A DNA stretch of 64,000 nucleotides from Daldinia sp. FL1419 (lineage: Eukaryota; Ascomycota; Sordariomycetes; Xylariales; Hypoxylaceae). A model generated the notes under the pieces. It was not told where the DNA came from and ran no database searches. It saw only the letters and a list, made by a program, of their open reading frames with translations. The stretch is taken from contig MU623390.1 in the NCBI GenBank assembly GCA_025201765.1, forward strand, positions 62,001 to 126,000, in the 5' to 3' direction. The translations under genes and the position numbers were made by a program. Of this stretch, positions 33,589-45,617 are shown one piece after another (the stretch's first letter is position 1; the number at the start of each line of letters is the position of its first letter).

Positions 33589-35301
33589 CTTGTAATTCGA
33601 TTCTGAAATTGTACTTAGACTTAAATTGAAGTCTGAAAAAAAAAACATTGTTAGCTCGAACGTGATATATATAATAATTACTGGGAAGATACCGCTTCAA
33701 ACACGCGTAACCCTTGACCCGTGCTGATGTTGCGGTAATATATTCGCATAGACAATAAGTAATCCTTGAAAAACTTCAGAATAGAAATAGAGGAGCATTT
33801 CATACAGGTCAATTGGTTCCTTATAGAGTTAGGGTGTATTGTTGAGGGTATATGTCAACAAGCTTTGGAGAAATGGGATCAAGCGCTGAATGGCACAAAT
33901 GCAAATGCAAAACTCGCAATGAAGCTTAAAAACAGACGCGATGCTTGTATGAAATGTTCGTAGACGACGTGATTGGAGAAGTATGTAGTGGAGTAATGAA
34001 GGTTAGGAAGAGAATAGAGGTAATTGGGTTTTTGAAAAAGGTATGTAAAGGTGGATGTTGAATGTTGTTTATGGGTAGAGGAGCAGTGATGTTTTTGAAG
34101 GGTGCGGCCAATGTTTGGCTTTTGGGTGGGTTTCGAGAGTAAAAAGCTTAGTGGAGAGAGAAGTACGTACCGTGCCTTTGACGTGAGGGATGTTTCCAGG
34201 TTTATACAGGTATTGCACGTTGCACGTAGCAGATACACGGTACCTTAGCGCGAACTTTGGGGGGGTTGCTCCAGGCAGCTTTTAGGGCAGGACACCCCTG
34301 TTCAAGCTGTTGTTAGGGCCTTGAAAGTTCTTGATACTTTCTCTAATCACTGCCCAAGAATCTCGTCGGTAACACGCGCGCAAATCTGGCTCGGACCGTA
34401 AAAGTCAATGTCATGAACTAAGATTGATATTGAAGAGGCTATTGTTCTTGAGATGAAACTAGTGAACAAAGATTCAAAAATGGTATTCAAGGGAGGAAAG
34501 ATGGTTCGGGATAGCCTTCTCAATTGGATGTTTTGGTAAGGGAAGATGGTAAGTTAAAAGTAAAGTGAGTTAAGTAGAATCGTGAAGGTTGAAGAGAGAG
34601 AGGTTGGTACTGGTTAAAGAATTACGGGAGCTCCATCACTGCACGACGCGATCTGAAAATCCCACACGGTACATCAATACATAATAATGGGTACCTGCCA
34701 CCAGAAGACATTGTTGCTGACCCGCACTTACTCTTTTTTTCCTTGGATACGTCTTAGATACGTGACTGACCCCACAGTCTACTTCCATCAACAGAGGCAA
34801 CGGAGGGGCAACGGTCTTTTTATTGGCCAAACACCACCGACTGGGAGGATTCACTTCTTCTCGACCAATCCGCTGACGTGATCCCGTGTTTGCAAGGGTT
34901 CGTACCTTACCCGTACCTTACAACTCATAGCGAGATGTGGCTTGAACCTATTGATTTCCCTGCCCTAAAATCACTAAAACAAACTTTCAGCCGCAGTTCA
35001 CCTAGGTATCTTACATGATTCCAAAATTTCAAGCATCTTCAAACTCCTCAGCCTCAGCTCTGGCAAAAACTCGGCTGATCAATCAAATCTTAATTACCTA
35101 AGGAGGTACCTAAGGTTACCTATCTAAAAGCTACGGCGCCAAGAATTTGACCCTTGCACCTCGGAAGAATTTGAATTCCAGAATAGCTTCAATTTCTGAA
35201 TTTTAGTTCCCAATTCCGTACCCTCCAACTCCGCCTTAGCTTTCCTCAGCCAAGTGCGTCTCGATCGACATATATGCCACCGCTGGCTGTGAGATGATAT
35301 A
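33589..35301. other. Divergent intergenic region between B cyclin and uL2m
   Basis: The region of 1.7 kb should contain both promoters. The cyclin side (33600-34250) has long A- and G-rich tracts on the plus strand, which are CT-rich on the cyclin sense strand. A palindromic patch AGGAGGTACCTAAGGTTACC lies at 35100-35119 near the uL2m start. No gene is supported; the frame 34238-33879 (-) is translated pyrimidine tract. Confidence 0.5.
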
Positions 35302-36619
35302 ATGCTACAGCCGCGGATATTGTCCGTTTCAGCCCGGAGGGTGCTAGCTAGTTGCCAATGCTCCTTAAGTCTGCCCCTCCGAGGCTATGCGACAATTCGC
35401 GAGGCTGCACCACCCCCTAACCCCGATGTCGATTATGTACCCAGGGTTCCCAAGGGTGAAGAGGCCCCCCCTCAACCAGCAAGGCAACACGTGTCGACTG
35501 GATTGAAATCTGAAAAGGAGTCGACATTAATTTTACGCACATATAAGCCTAGGACACCCGGTGTGCGACATCTCAAGCGGCCTATCAATGATCACTTATG
35601 GAAAGGCAGGCCTTTCCTTCCATTAACCTTCCCTAAGAAGGGTATGGCGAAGGGAGGCCGTAACAACAATGGAAAGATTACCGTCCGACATCGTGGTGGT
35701 GGCCACAAGCGCAGGATAAGAACGGTAGATTTCCATCGTTGGCTCGCCGGTCCCCACCTTGTCGAACGAATTGAGTACGATCCGAACCGTAGCGCACATA
35801 TTGCGCTACTCACCGAGGAAGCCACCGGCAAGAAAACCTACATTATAGCGGCCGAGGGTATGAGGGCCGGAGACATAGTGCAAAGTTATCGATCTGGTAT
35901 TCCGCAGGACCTTCTCGAGAGTATGGGTGGAGTCATCGATCCCGGTATCCTGGCCGCTAAGACGGCGCATCGTGGAAACTGCCTGCCCTTGCACCTTATC
36001 CCTGTTGGAACTCCGGTATACAACGTCGGTTCCCATCCTAAGGGAGGTGCCGTCTTCTGCCGGAGCGCGGGAACCTTTGCCGTCGTCGAGAGTAAGGAGG
36101 AAGAGGTAAGAGACGACGGAGTTAAAGTCGTGACGGGTAAATACGTCAACGTCCGACTGCAGAGCGGAGAGGTTCGAAGAGTTAGCAAGGATGCTTGTGC
36201 AACTATAGGTGTTTCGAGCAACCCTCACCACCATTACCGACAGCTTGGTAAGGCCGGTAGAAGCCGATGGCTGAACATCAGGCCAACAGTCCGTGGTGTG
36301 GCAATGAACAAGGGTATGTCACATACGCGATCTAGATCAATGTTGAATACGATATTAACCATTGGTTTCTAGTGGATCACCCTCACGGTGGTGGTCGTGG
36401 TAAATCCAAGGGTAACCGACACCCAACAAGTCCTTGGGGTACACCGGTATGGCTCACTCAGCTCCTTGAAAACGACCAGAGCATTCATGTACTAACCTAT
36501 AATTCTAGTCGAAAGGTGGTTACAAGACACGCAGGAAGAACAACCCTAACAAATGGGTTGTGGTTCCTCGGGTACGGAACATGGGCAAGCGGAGAGACAA
36601 GAAGGGCAAAGAATCGTAG
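35302..36619 (+). CDS. RML2: Mitochondrial large-subunit ribosomal protein uL2m (Rml2), 3 exons, 398 aa
   Basis: Exons are 35302-36313, 36373-36446 and 36509-36619, GT-AG, with a CTAAC branch point before the last acceptor. The N-terminus (MLQPRILSVSARRVLASCQC and on to about residue 30) is basic and lacks acids, as in mitochondrial presequences. Mature features of uL2 follow: GRNNNGKITVRHRGGGHKRR near 115, the SH3-like and KOW regions, and the universal C-terminal loop VDHPHGGGRGKSKGNRHP, which lies near the peptidyl-transferase centre and contains the essential His. The C-terminus is strongly basic. It binds 21S-type rRNA in the mitochondrial ribosome. Introns 1 and 2 flank the exon that codes for the catalytic-centre loop, so mis-splicing would remove it. 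Confidence 0.96.
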
Positions 36620-37405
36620 AAATGTCCTTCAAGCGAGTCCTATACACTCTGTCTATATGTACAAACTGCAGTCTCAGCAAAGAGAGCGAGGCTTATGTAT
36701 TGAAGTGTACTATATCAACCGAGTCACCGTGCAACTCTAGCTATTACCAGCTAGATAAATCGTCTTATAGTACCGTGTACTTTTAACAGGTAAGTCGCGC
36801 TCGGATGTGACTCGAAATGAGATAGGCCGCCTCTTCCTATAGGCCAACCTCTCCTGATCATATAGCCTAAATTCAGATGGCAAGGCCGCGAGCACGTGGT
36901 TTATACATATCGGCAACGTCGAACGTAAATTGCGCATTGGCTCGCAAGAACAGTTGCCAAGGCAAAGTCTTATATCAACATATTCAGATTATTTGCTCCT
37001 CTGGAAAACGGCAGCACGCAACATTAAGTGATAAGGATCGGTAGAGGGCTAGTGCCACCTATAATTCTCGTATAAGGGGTATTGCAGACAAGACATCTAA
37101 TTAAACCCGGAGAGATTATCTAAGGGTTTCTAGCATTCCTCCCCATGTCTACCGAGGCCTATACGATCTGATTACTTTATCCCTCTGGCAACGAGACTGC
37201 TTATAACTATTAATCTATAAGATCATAGAGATCATATCACACCTTGCTATTAACAACTATGGAGACATTCCAGCTAAGTAACTACTAGAACATCGATACA
37301 TGCAATTAACTTTTAATATTTTAGTAAGAATCATGTTCAAGTCCCATACCCAATCCCCAACCTCATATAATATATACCTAAAAGTCGGGCTTATCAAGCC
37401 ATAAC
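36620..37405. other. Convergent intergenic region
   Basis: The 3' ends of uL2m (+) and the chitin deacetylase gene (-) face each other. No gene, RNA or repeat of note is seen. Confidence 0.5.
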
Positions 37406-38943
37406 CTACGAGACCTGCCTATACCAGTTCTCCACCGGATCTCCCAAACACTCGCCCACTGTTACAGTCCTAAACCCACGACTCTGGATGCCCTTCAGCA
37501 TATACTCGGTCAGATTATTCACCGTCTGCTCGTGGATATCGTGCGAGATGACCAGGGCATCATCCGAGTCCGGGGATAGCCCCACGAAAAACTCGTCGAA
37601 ATTATCCTTGGAGTTCTGGATCAAGTCCGGCGAGTCGTTTAGATAGTCCGCGGTGTCGAGGTCAAAGTAGATGACGTGGTACCGCAGCGCGGCCAGGTCG
37701 TCCTCGCAGCCGCTCTCGCGCGTGCACGAGCTGTACGGCGGCCGCATGTACGTCGGGACAAAACCCAGGATGTTGCGGAACGCCATCTCGTTCTTGATCA
37801 TCTCGTCGTGGCGCCGCGCTGAGGTTATGGCGCTGAGATCGGCGTGCGACCACGTGTGAGACGCGATTTGGTGGCTGTCCGTGTGCATGCGCCTGCGCAG
37901 GAAATACGTTAGGAACGGAATTCGTCAGGACATTCGGTATGGTAGGTGATACTTACTTGATTATAGACGGCCATTGAAGACTCGCATCGTCGATCTCACC
38001 CTTGCCGTTATTGATACCGGTGATGAAGAATGTCGCTTTGGCATTGTATTGCGCCAAGAGATCTAGGAGTTTAGATGTGTACTGGCCGGGTCCATCGTCA
38101 AAAGTCAGGGCCACATCGCCGTCGTGCTCGCAATCGTAGATCCCTACGCCGCCTACTGCAACACTCCCAAGAGGAGATCGGTTCAAAGTTGATGTGTTGG
38201 TGCCGCTGGGGATCTTGTTTGCATCACAAGCCGGACCATAATCAAAGAGGCAGTCCGGAGCATTGCAATAGTCTGCAGTGGTACCGCAGTATCTACCAGT
38301 AATGCATTAGCACTGGAAGATACCAGCGAGCTGTGAGGAACTTACCCGGAAGGGGAGCAGCATTCCGTCTCACTGCAAACCTGGTCGTCGAAATCGGGCC
38401 CGCAACGCCCATCATCGGAACCCCCGCCGTCGTCTCCGCCTCCCGGTGAACAGGTTCCGAATGCGGATTGGCATCCAGAATCACAATAATCGGTTGAACT
38501 ACCACAGTATCCACTAGATGCGAGTTTAAGTACGGAGCCTAGGAAGACATTGACTCTTAAGATACTTACTACTGAGAACAGCACATGTCGGTCGGGCAGA
38601 TATAGCCGTGCTCTCCGGCTCCCGTGTTTCCACACGTTAGGTCGGGGGAAGTACCTCCATCCCCATCGTCTCCAGACCCGTCACCGTCGCCTCCGGACCC
38701 GCTACACAGACCGAATTGTTCCTGACAGCCAGTGGCGCAGTAATCGGTACTGTTGCCGCAGTAGCCGTATTGAGAGCAACATAAGTCATCAGCACATGTG
38801 TAGCCTTTTGTGCCAGCCCCCGTGTTACCGCAAGTCATGTCGGGCGAGACATCGCGCTGACTCAGCGGTAACGGCAGCACGAAGGCGAAGCCAATCGCAA
38901 GCTGACTTGCGAGAACAAGAGACACTCGGATGCGCGAATACAT
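37406..38943 (-). CDS. Secreted chitin/polysaccharide deacetylase with three CBM18 domains, 4 exons, 454 aa
   Basis: Exons on minus are 38943-38570, 38513-38346, 38292-37957 and 37892-37406, all GT-AG and in frame. A signal peptide covers about 1-20. Three Cys-rich hevein-like CBM18 modules follow (about 37-80, 103-146, 161-203), separated by Gly/Asp/Ser linkers; each has the CCS core (CCSQYGYCG in the first two, CCSPSGYCG in the third). The C-terminal NodB domain (CE4) shows TFDDGP (about 244-249) with the metal Asp pair, SHTWSH (304-309) with the two metal His, MRPPYSS near 342, and LVISHDIH near the end, so the active site looks intact. The enzyme removes acetyl groups from chitin oligomers or wall chitin outside the cell; such proteins help fungi remodel walls or hide chitin from hosts. 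Which use applies here is not shown. Confidence 0.94.
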
Positions 38944-41900
38944 CCTGGAGAGGTTTCCTCAAGCGAGCGTATTCCTGAGCGAACGTAGCAAATTAACGAG
39001 TGGTGCTGTCAGACAGAATGGAGCAGGAGCAGAATTTTTTTCGAGTACGTGGGAGTCGGCCGCTCATAACGTATTTGCACACGTGCGGCTGACCATTCAG
39101 GGCGGCGCCATAATCGGATGGTACGGTCATCTTTTCATCTCAGCTCTCCTCTCGAACGACGACGATGGCGGCGTGCCACAGAGACACAGGGGGGTCCTCG
39201 GGAATTACGACCCGGGGGACAATAGGGGGTCATCCCGATGGGATGGACGAGGGTTTAGGGACGGGCGTGGGCCTCGATGCATGGGCGGGAATTTTGCAAG
39301 CGAGGAAGAAAAAAAAACAAAAAAGGTATGATATGTATCGGTGGCTGCATGCGAGAGACGCTATACGACGGACCATATAAGAACAAAAGGTTTTGCAGCC
39401 AATTATGTCGCCGGATGCAGGTTCAGTAAGTTCGTATCTCCTCCACGCTGCTGTAAGAACAGGACTTTTCTCGAGCCATGTTATGATGGATGGATCTTGG
39501 GGCCTAGATCGCCAATAAATCTGAGGCTCTTCCCAAAGTCTGCTAGATCGAACCCGATATTGCGTAATCTAGGATGCACAAAGGCGTTGCTAGATCAGTA
39601 CTATGTCAACGTGAAATTACATAGGGCCCGAACGGTACCGCATTGCACGACGACTACATAAAAACCCTCGAGTTCTTACGCGTCCTCGAAAGCCAAGTCT
39701 TTTTTCTTTCTTTCTTTCTTTCTTTGTTTTGCTCCCAAGTCTTACCAACAGAAATAGGACCAGCCGCCAAAAGGGGTGATTCATCTTGCATGTTCACATC
39801 GATATTTCCTGGGAAACCAGCATATCACGGCTGGCCGACGTGCAGGTTACATGCATGTTCGAGCCCTGCGGTGATGTATCTGCTGGCGTTGCCAAGCCGT
39901 CGTTGCAGCCACCAAATACGAGATCACATTATTTTTTTTCTTTTCTTTTCTTTCGTTTCCTCTTTTTTCCCCTTCCTTCTCATGTAGTACTACCGTACCT
40001 ACGTAGCGAGGCGGAAATGACAACTGATACTAGAAGGGTCTCTTAAAGCCACCATTACTGCTCAGTTAACGGGCCACGGCCAAGGTTTAAGAGTTACATG
40101 GTAAAGTTGGTTTTTATTTCCAACTCTTGTAATATGATATTGATTGTGATAGGAGAGATGAGGTAAGACGTTATCTACCTCCAATAATAATAACTTGCCA
40201 AAGAAGGTAATTTCGTACATTCATAACTAATTTGACTAATTAATTAGGTACATTGCAACAATAACAAATGATAATAACAAATCTACGAATATGATATTAT
40301 GTCACATGATACATGTAATTCATTCAAGCTGCAAAATTCAAGAAGGATCGAGTCAACCAACGCCTTGTTTGTTTATAAGCCTTGCGTACAGCAAAACTTG
40401 GACGAATATCGGCCAAGATCGACCTCTCTGCCTCTCTGCCTCTGCTGATAGATATACCGGTTGTCTAAGCGACGATCCAACGTATACAATTGGGGCTTCT
40501 ACCCTAAGCTGCAGTAATACCAGTATAGAATAGAATAGTATCTACAGTACTATGTAGGACTCAATAGATAAGATAGTTATACTAGTGTAATTATACGATT
40601 ACGTCTTGCCAGTAATGAATTACGGAGGCCAAGCGAGGCCAAGCGACACCAAGAGTGGCAGTGTGAATCAAATCGTGTATAAAATTTCAGGACCTCCAGA
40701 TTATGAACCGTTGTGTATGTAGATGCACAAGTGCCAGTTTAAGCCACGCAAGCCACGTAATAATAAGACACGCGACTTATTAGGCTTGTGGGGTTCCAGC
40801 GTTGCCCCTGTGTAAATTGATAGGTACAATCGATATAATGAATCGATATGTGAGATGTGTGGATCTACGGCTAGATGGATGTACACATTGTTAGGGGAGT
40901 GCTCTTAATTTAGCTAGGCAGCTTTTTTTTCTTATTAAATGCCCGTAGAGTTAAAATAACCTCATGCGTCTCGTGCCACTGTCGGATACTTATGATGCAA
41001 TGATGTCACCGCCGAAATACGCCTTTGAATATGTATGCAGTTATGATTGATAGATTTAATTATATAACTACCTAACCTTAGTCATAGCTATGAACATTTC
41101 AAAGTTTGTTTGTTTCTACGTGCGATATCTATATAGGTAGGTACCTAGGTACCTATAGCTAAGCGCGCTCCTATAACCGCTTTTCGCCTGCCGGTATACT
41201 AATAATAAGTATAAGATCAATTAACATAGTTAACCTACCCGTAACCATAAGATTTTAGCGTATCGTCTGTACTAAAACATGGAACTTCGCTATATCATCT
41301 TATTAATTCAAGACATTACCTCGTAACTCAAATCCCATATTCAGATGTTCACATTGAATTGATGCTGGCTTCGAAAAGAGTTACACATGACTTTTCCCCT
41401 TTCTCCAGATCCTGATTTTCTTTAACCGTTGCACTCGAACCCGTCTAAGACCCCGAAGCATCCAACCCCCCAAAAGAAGTTGTCATCTATATTCCGTGTA
41501 GGAAGGACAATTCCATTACTCGAGGCCTAATTCGCTATTACACAAGGTACCACTGTTTGTGCTGCCACTTAACCATACACTGCCCCATCCGCTTTATTGC
41601 CCTTCGTTCGACGGCGGCAGTTCGATCGCTTGGCCCTATGTAACTTGTCAGCTAGTCAAGCATCCAAAACCCATTCCAAATAAAATAAAACGGAGGCCGA
41701 GGGTCCCAAGAAGAAACAATATAAGGATTTCCCATCCGCGCAGAAATACCGTCCCAACCATACATCTAAAAGTCACCTTTGCCTTTTCTAATGACCTCTT
41801 TTTTTTTTCAGACCAAAGAATCGATCCATCCCTAAAGACTCCTAAAGGCTCGTAAAGGCTCAAACGGTGCTAAAGCCAAGACCCTGGACCCACGCGACCT

Positions 41901-42379
41901 GTTACCTCATCAGGCTTGGCTCGTCTCGAATTTCCCTACCTTAACAGGCTTTAAGTACCTTGAAAGGGCGCGGCATAAGACGATCTCCATTGGCATTCGT
42001 TGGCAGCGAGACGCTGTTGTTTTACGTTTGGGGGGGATTTTTTTTATCTGGGAAAGATTTCTGGTTCAAAGGACGGGCTAACTTTTTGAGAATTACATTA
42101 AAATTTTTTTTTTTTTAATTCTTGTCTTTGGAAGGAATCTCTCTTCCTTCTCCTGAAGGGCGAAAAAAGTAAACGAGGCCAAAAAAAATATAGCCAAAAC
42201 ATCAAGGAATCTGGTCGGCACTTTAAAACTCTCTCCACACCTTCTCCATACAATCCCATACCGTACAAGCATTGGGAAGCATCGTCATCTGATGTACCAC
42301 CCTAACTCATATGCGTAGCCAAGTCCAAGTCATCTAAAAGACCATAGTTAGGGGGAAAGCGGTTACAATATTATTGATA
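38944..42379. other. Long divergent intergenic region of 3.4 kb without a supported gene
   Basis: It separates the chitin deacetylase (-) and PAP2 (+) starts. It contains a CTTT microsatellite (39703-39725), a second CT-rich stretch (39932-39980), CCTCTCTG repeats near 40427-40444 and the palindromic TAGGTAGGTACCTAGGTACC at 41137-41156. There are several poly(T) runs near 41800-42115. Open frames such as 39643-39987 and 41559-41855 are simple-sequence or leader translations. Long promoters or non-coding RNA are possible. Confidence 0.5.
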
Positions 42380-43797
42380 ATGCCCGAGGGCGACAGCACC
42401 GTCCCGTCCATCTCTCCTTTGCTTTCCCATCCATACAGCAAAATGCCCGATCGCACTTCCTCAGGCTTTCAGAGCCGTAAATCTAAGCCCAGCTACGTCG
42501 TCATTGGGTCCTACGTATTCGACTGGTTAATACTCATAGTCGTCGGCATCGTCGGCGTAATCCTGGGAAATGTTACTCCCAACAAGAGACCCTTCAGCTT
42601 GCAGGACCCCAATATATCGTACGTACATCATCGGCCCCCTTTCGCGATCGCTGCGGATCCCCACTGGGTGTAATAGGCTAACAATCCGCCCACAGCTTTC
42701 CCTTCACCGTTCACGAAACCGTAAACTCTAAACTCCTATTAGTCTGTAATGCCGCCATCCCCGTCGTCGTTGTCCTGGTTGTCGTTCTTATCTTCGTTCC
42801 GGGCCCGACCGTCCCTAAAGGTACTCCGAAATCCTTAATATGGAAGCGGAAACTGTGGGAGTTGCACACGGGATGGCTAGGTCTAGCCCTCTCCCTCATG
42901 GCGGCTTGGATCATCACGCAGGGCATGAAGAATCTCTTCGGAAAGCCGCGACCGGATCTCCTATCCCGATGCCAGCCGGATTTGGCAAACGTCGCTAAAT
43001 ATATCATTGGGTTCCACACGCCGGCCGACGACGGTTCCTTAGACGGCCCATATAACGGGCAGCTCGTTAGTGCAGATATTTGTAAGAACCCGGACCGAGC
43101 CCTTCTAGACGACGGCTTCCGCAGTTATCCCTCGGGGCATTCCAGCTCTGCGGCTGCGGGCTTGATTTACCTTTCTTTTTTCCTGGCTAGCAAGTTTGCC
43201 ATCACGCTCCCTTTCGTGCCACACGACGCGGCCACGGCCGACACGAGCACCGTTACTGCTTTCCCGTCGCGGTTACGTAATGTGGATACGTCCTACGAAG
43301 CTGTACGGAACAACCAGGACATCGAGAGGACCGGCTCTCTCATCGATCCAGCGACGGTGAAGCAAATTGGGGCTCACAACTCGGCCGTCCTCTCTACCCG
43401 AAGACAAGCGGCAGCGCCGCCCATCTACCTCCTCGTCTTAACCGTTCTCCCCTGGTTCACATCCATCTTCGTGGCCAGTTCTCGATGGTTCGACTTCCGC
43501 CACCACGGATTCGATATCCTCTTCGGGTACATCATCGGGACGATCTGCGCGTGGTTCGCGTTCCGATACTACCACATGCCGATCCGAGCCGGCGCCGGGT
43601 GGGCATGGGGACCTCGCAGCCACGACAAGGCGTTCTGGGCAGGCCTAGGATCGTGGAGTTACGCGACGGATAAGAAACACTGGGAACGACCCGGCGACGA
43701 AGTCGAGAGGACGACAGGCCACCGCGCCGACGACATCGAGTTAGGCATGCGGTATCGAACGAAAGTAGACGATCCGCCTAACGCGAGTAGTTCCTGA
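42380..43797 (+). CDS. PAP2-family lipid phosphate phosphatase, 2 exons, 446 aa
   Basis: Exons are 42380-42618 and 42696-43797, joined by a GT-AG intron of 77 nt. About six membrane segments are visible, beginning near residue 35. All three PAP2 motifs are present: KNLFGKPRP (158-166, K-x6-RP), PSGH (225-228) and SRWFDFRHHGFD (342-353, SR-x5-H-x3-D), so the His nucleophile and supporting residues are intact. A loop of about 70 residues between the second and third motifs is long for the family. The enzyme should dephosphorylate phosphatidate, diacylglycerol pyrophosphate or lysophosphatidate at the vacuole, ER or plasma membrane, as yeast Dpp1 and Lpp1 do. The first ATG of the frame is used; a second Met (MPDRTSSG) 22 codons later is an alternative start. 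Confidence 0.94.
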
Positions 43798-45617
43798 ACT
43801 ACCGCCATGGTCGACGAGCGAATTTGAAAGGGGAGATAAGTATATAGCACGGAGTCTTTGCTAGGGAAATTTTCATGTTCGTTTTTCCCGGCCGGTAGTT
43901 CGGCGTACCGAGGGTGGCATATATTTTAATTTTTCGCGTCTTTCGTATTTGTCCACGACATCAACGATGTATTAGGGGTTTGCATATAGATAGCATATAC
44001 GAACGAAGAAACTGGCTAGGATATAACTGCCAGAATACGAGATTGACTCTTGGAAACTAGAGTCTATGCACAAATTGGAGTTTTTTTTCTTTTTCCCCGA
44101 GTGTTAGAGAAGCGTGTGACTTGCGTAATGTGAACTATATATTGCACTTACATGGTAGCTTTGTTTGAAGGTTTCAGAGTATGGTAGTACGACGTGTCAG
44201 GCTTCGCAGCTTGTGTCTAGTTCCGACGAATCTGGACATTGTTCTCTCTAGAGATATCTTCCATATCATGTGTGTCGCACAGTCCCTGCTTGAGGGTTCA
44301 TCGCTTTCATCTGATTTGTGTGATGATGCATCGTACGCTGTAGGCATATAAGTGACACCAATATCATTCCCAATCACTTCTCCTATCGGGCTATATATCT
44401 ACCTCTAGATATAACCGGAGCATCCCATCCCACAAGTGAGGCATTTCCTACTTTACAGTCTTTAGTAGGTACTATTTACTGCGACCTGGTGTGAACTTAA
44501 TCTATACTAGCACCCCCAAGCACAGTAATTGGTACCAGTCAGGCATGTTTGCCGTGCTTGAATAAGCCTACCTCCTTCTTTCCTGTATTATGCACAGTAC
44601 CTACCAAATCATACTTACCTATATGTAGCAAACACTCGCACCTACCAAACAACCTTAGGTACCCAAGGAAGGCACACCACTCCCAGGAAACTGTGACCCC
44701 GCCAGAGAGCAATATAAATATCTCCCTTTCCCCCCATCCATCCTCTCCGTCTTCCCCTTTTCCTCTTTTCCTCCCCATCTTAGTGCACGGGCTTTAGGCG
44801 TCACAGTGAGGAGTCAATCCGAGTGCGTCTTTTTGCTAGTTGAAAACTAAATTACTGACCACTCCTGTTTGGGCTCGCCTGGGCAGGGAATTTTTGAAAC
44901 CCTCATACCGTCTACGGGATTTTCCTTTTCTCTTCATCATGGCTCTGTCCCTTGCTGGATGGATGTGAGGAAGAAGACGAACCGGTGATGGATGTCGATG
45001 TTCTCGATTAACTATTAAACTATCTCTCCGTCCATGCAAAGACTGATGGTTTATTCGCAGCCACGCCTTGGAGATCTATCGAGTTTTAATCAGATGTTAT
45101 ATCGTATTACTATCCACTGCTATCCACTGCTATCCACCGCAAAAGGCACTGCATTACACCTGTATAGAAAATTACCTAAATCCGCTAGAGCAACCTTCAT
45201 AAAATCTATTCCGCATAATTTGACACAAAATATTCGATGGAACAGCTTTCTTAGACAGAGAGAGATCATTAGTGAGGATTTTTTATTATTATCCTGGGGG
45301 GAATCTTGTAAAAAAACGCCGTGGAATGACAACCGAGTCCTTCTCAAACGCCTGCATAATATCAAAATCTGCATCTTGACTATGAATGTCGCCTATTCCG
45401 CCCACATTGTACTCGTGCCTTACAGTAAAGATTCGTCTAAGGCATGGGGACAAGGCATCGTGCTACAAAAATAGAAGGGTTTCGCGTTATGATCTGGTCG
45501 TGGGTACCCGAGGATTTCCTTGTGATTCTGTACGAATTAATCCCGACACGACATACGCGAGTATAATGTTGATAGTGAGGTCAAGCTCAGACAAAAAGTT
45601 CTGGTCAGAATCATGGC
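43798..45617. other. Convergent intergenic region with one weak small-gene candidate
   Basis: This lies between the 3' ends of PAP2 (+) and CK2 beta (-). It holds TTAGGTACCC (44651), CT-rich runs near 44720-44780, a 10-bp triplication (45111-45140) and the open frame at 45034-45474, listed separately. Nothing else is supported. Confidence 0.45.
45034..45474 (+). CDS. Candidate LYR-motif-like small protein, possibly degenerate, 146 aa
   Basis: An ATG-started frame of 146 codons lies in otherwise empty sequence. Residues 37-50 read TAKGTALHLYRKLP, which resembles the LYR motif helix of small mitochondrial assembly factors, and QNIRWNSFLRQRE about 23 residues later resembles the second helix (IR-x2-FR). 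The first 36 residues include translation of a 10-bp triplication (TATCCACTGC) and do not look conserved. The frame is AT-rich compared with real genes in the window. It may be a decayed copy, a real gene with an undetected upstream exon, or chance similarity. It overlaps no other gene and lies tail-to-tail with CK2 beta. Confidence is low. Confidence 0.3.
   Translation: MQRLMVYSQPRLGDLSSFNQMLYRITIHCYPLLSTAKGTALHLYRKLPKSARATFIKSIPHNLTQNIRWNSFLRQREIISEDFLLLSWGESCKKTPWNDNRVLLKRLHNIKICILTMNVAYSAHIVLVPYSKDSSKAWGQGIVLQK

Noticed and set aside
35806..36234. 142-residue open frame on the minus strand
   Set aside because: Antisense of the conserved uL2m coding region, with no recognisable family.
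39643..39987. 114-residue open frame
   Set aside because: Much of it is translated CTTT/TTTC microsatellite (Phe/Leu/Ser runs); the start is not in a leader context and no homologous pattern was recognised.
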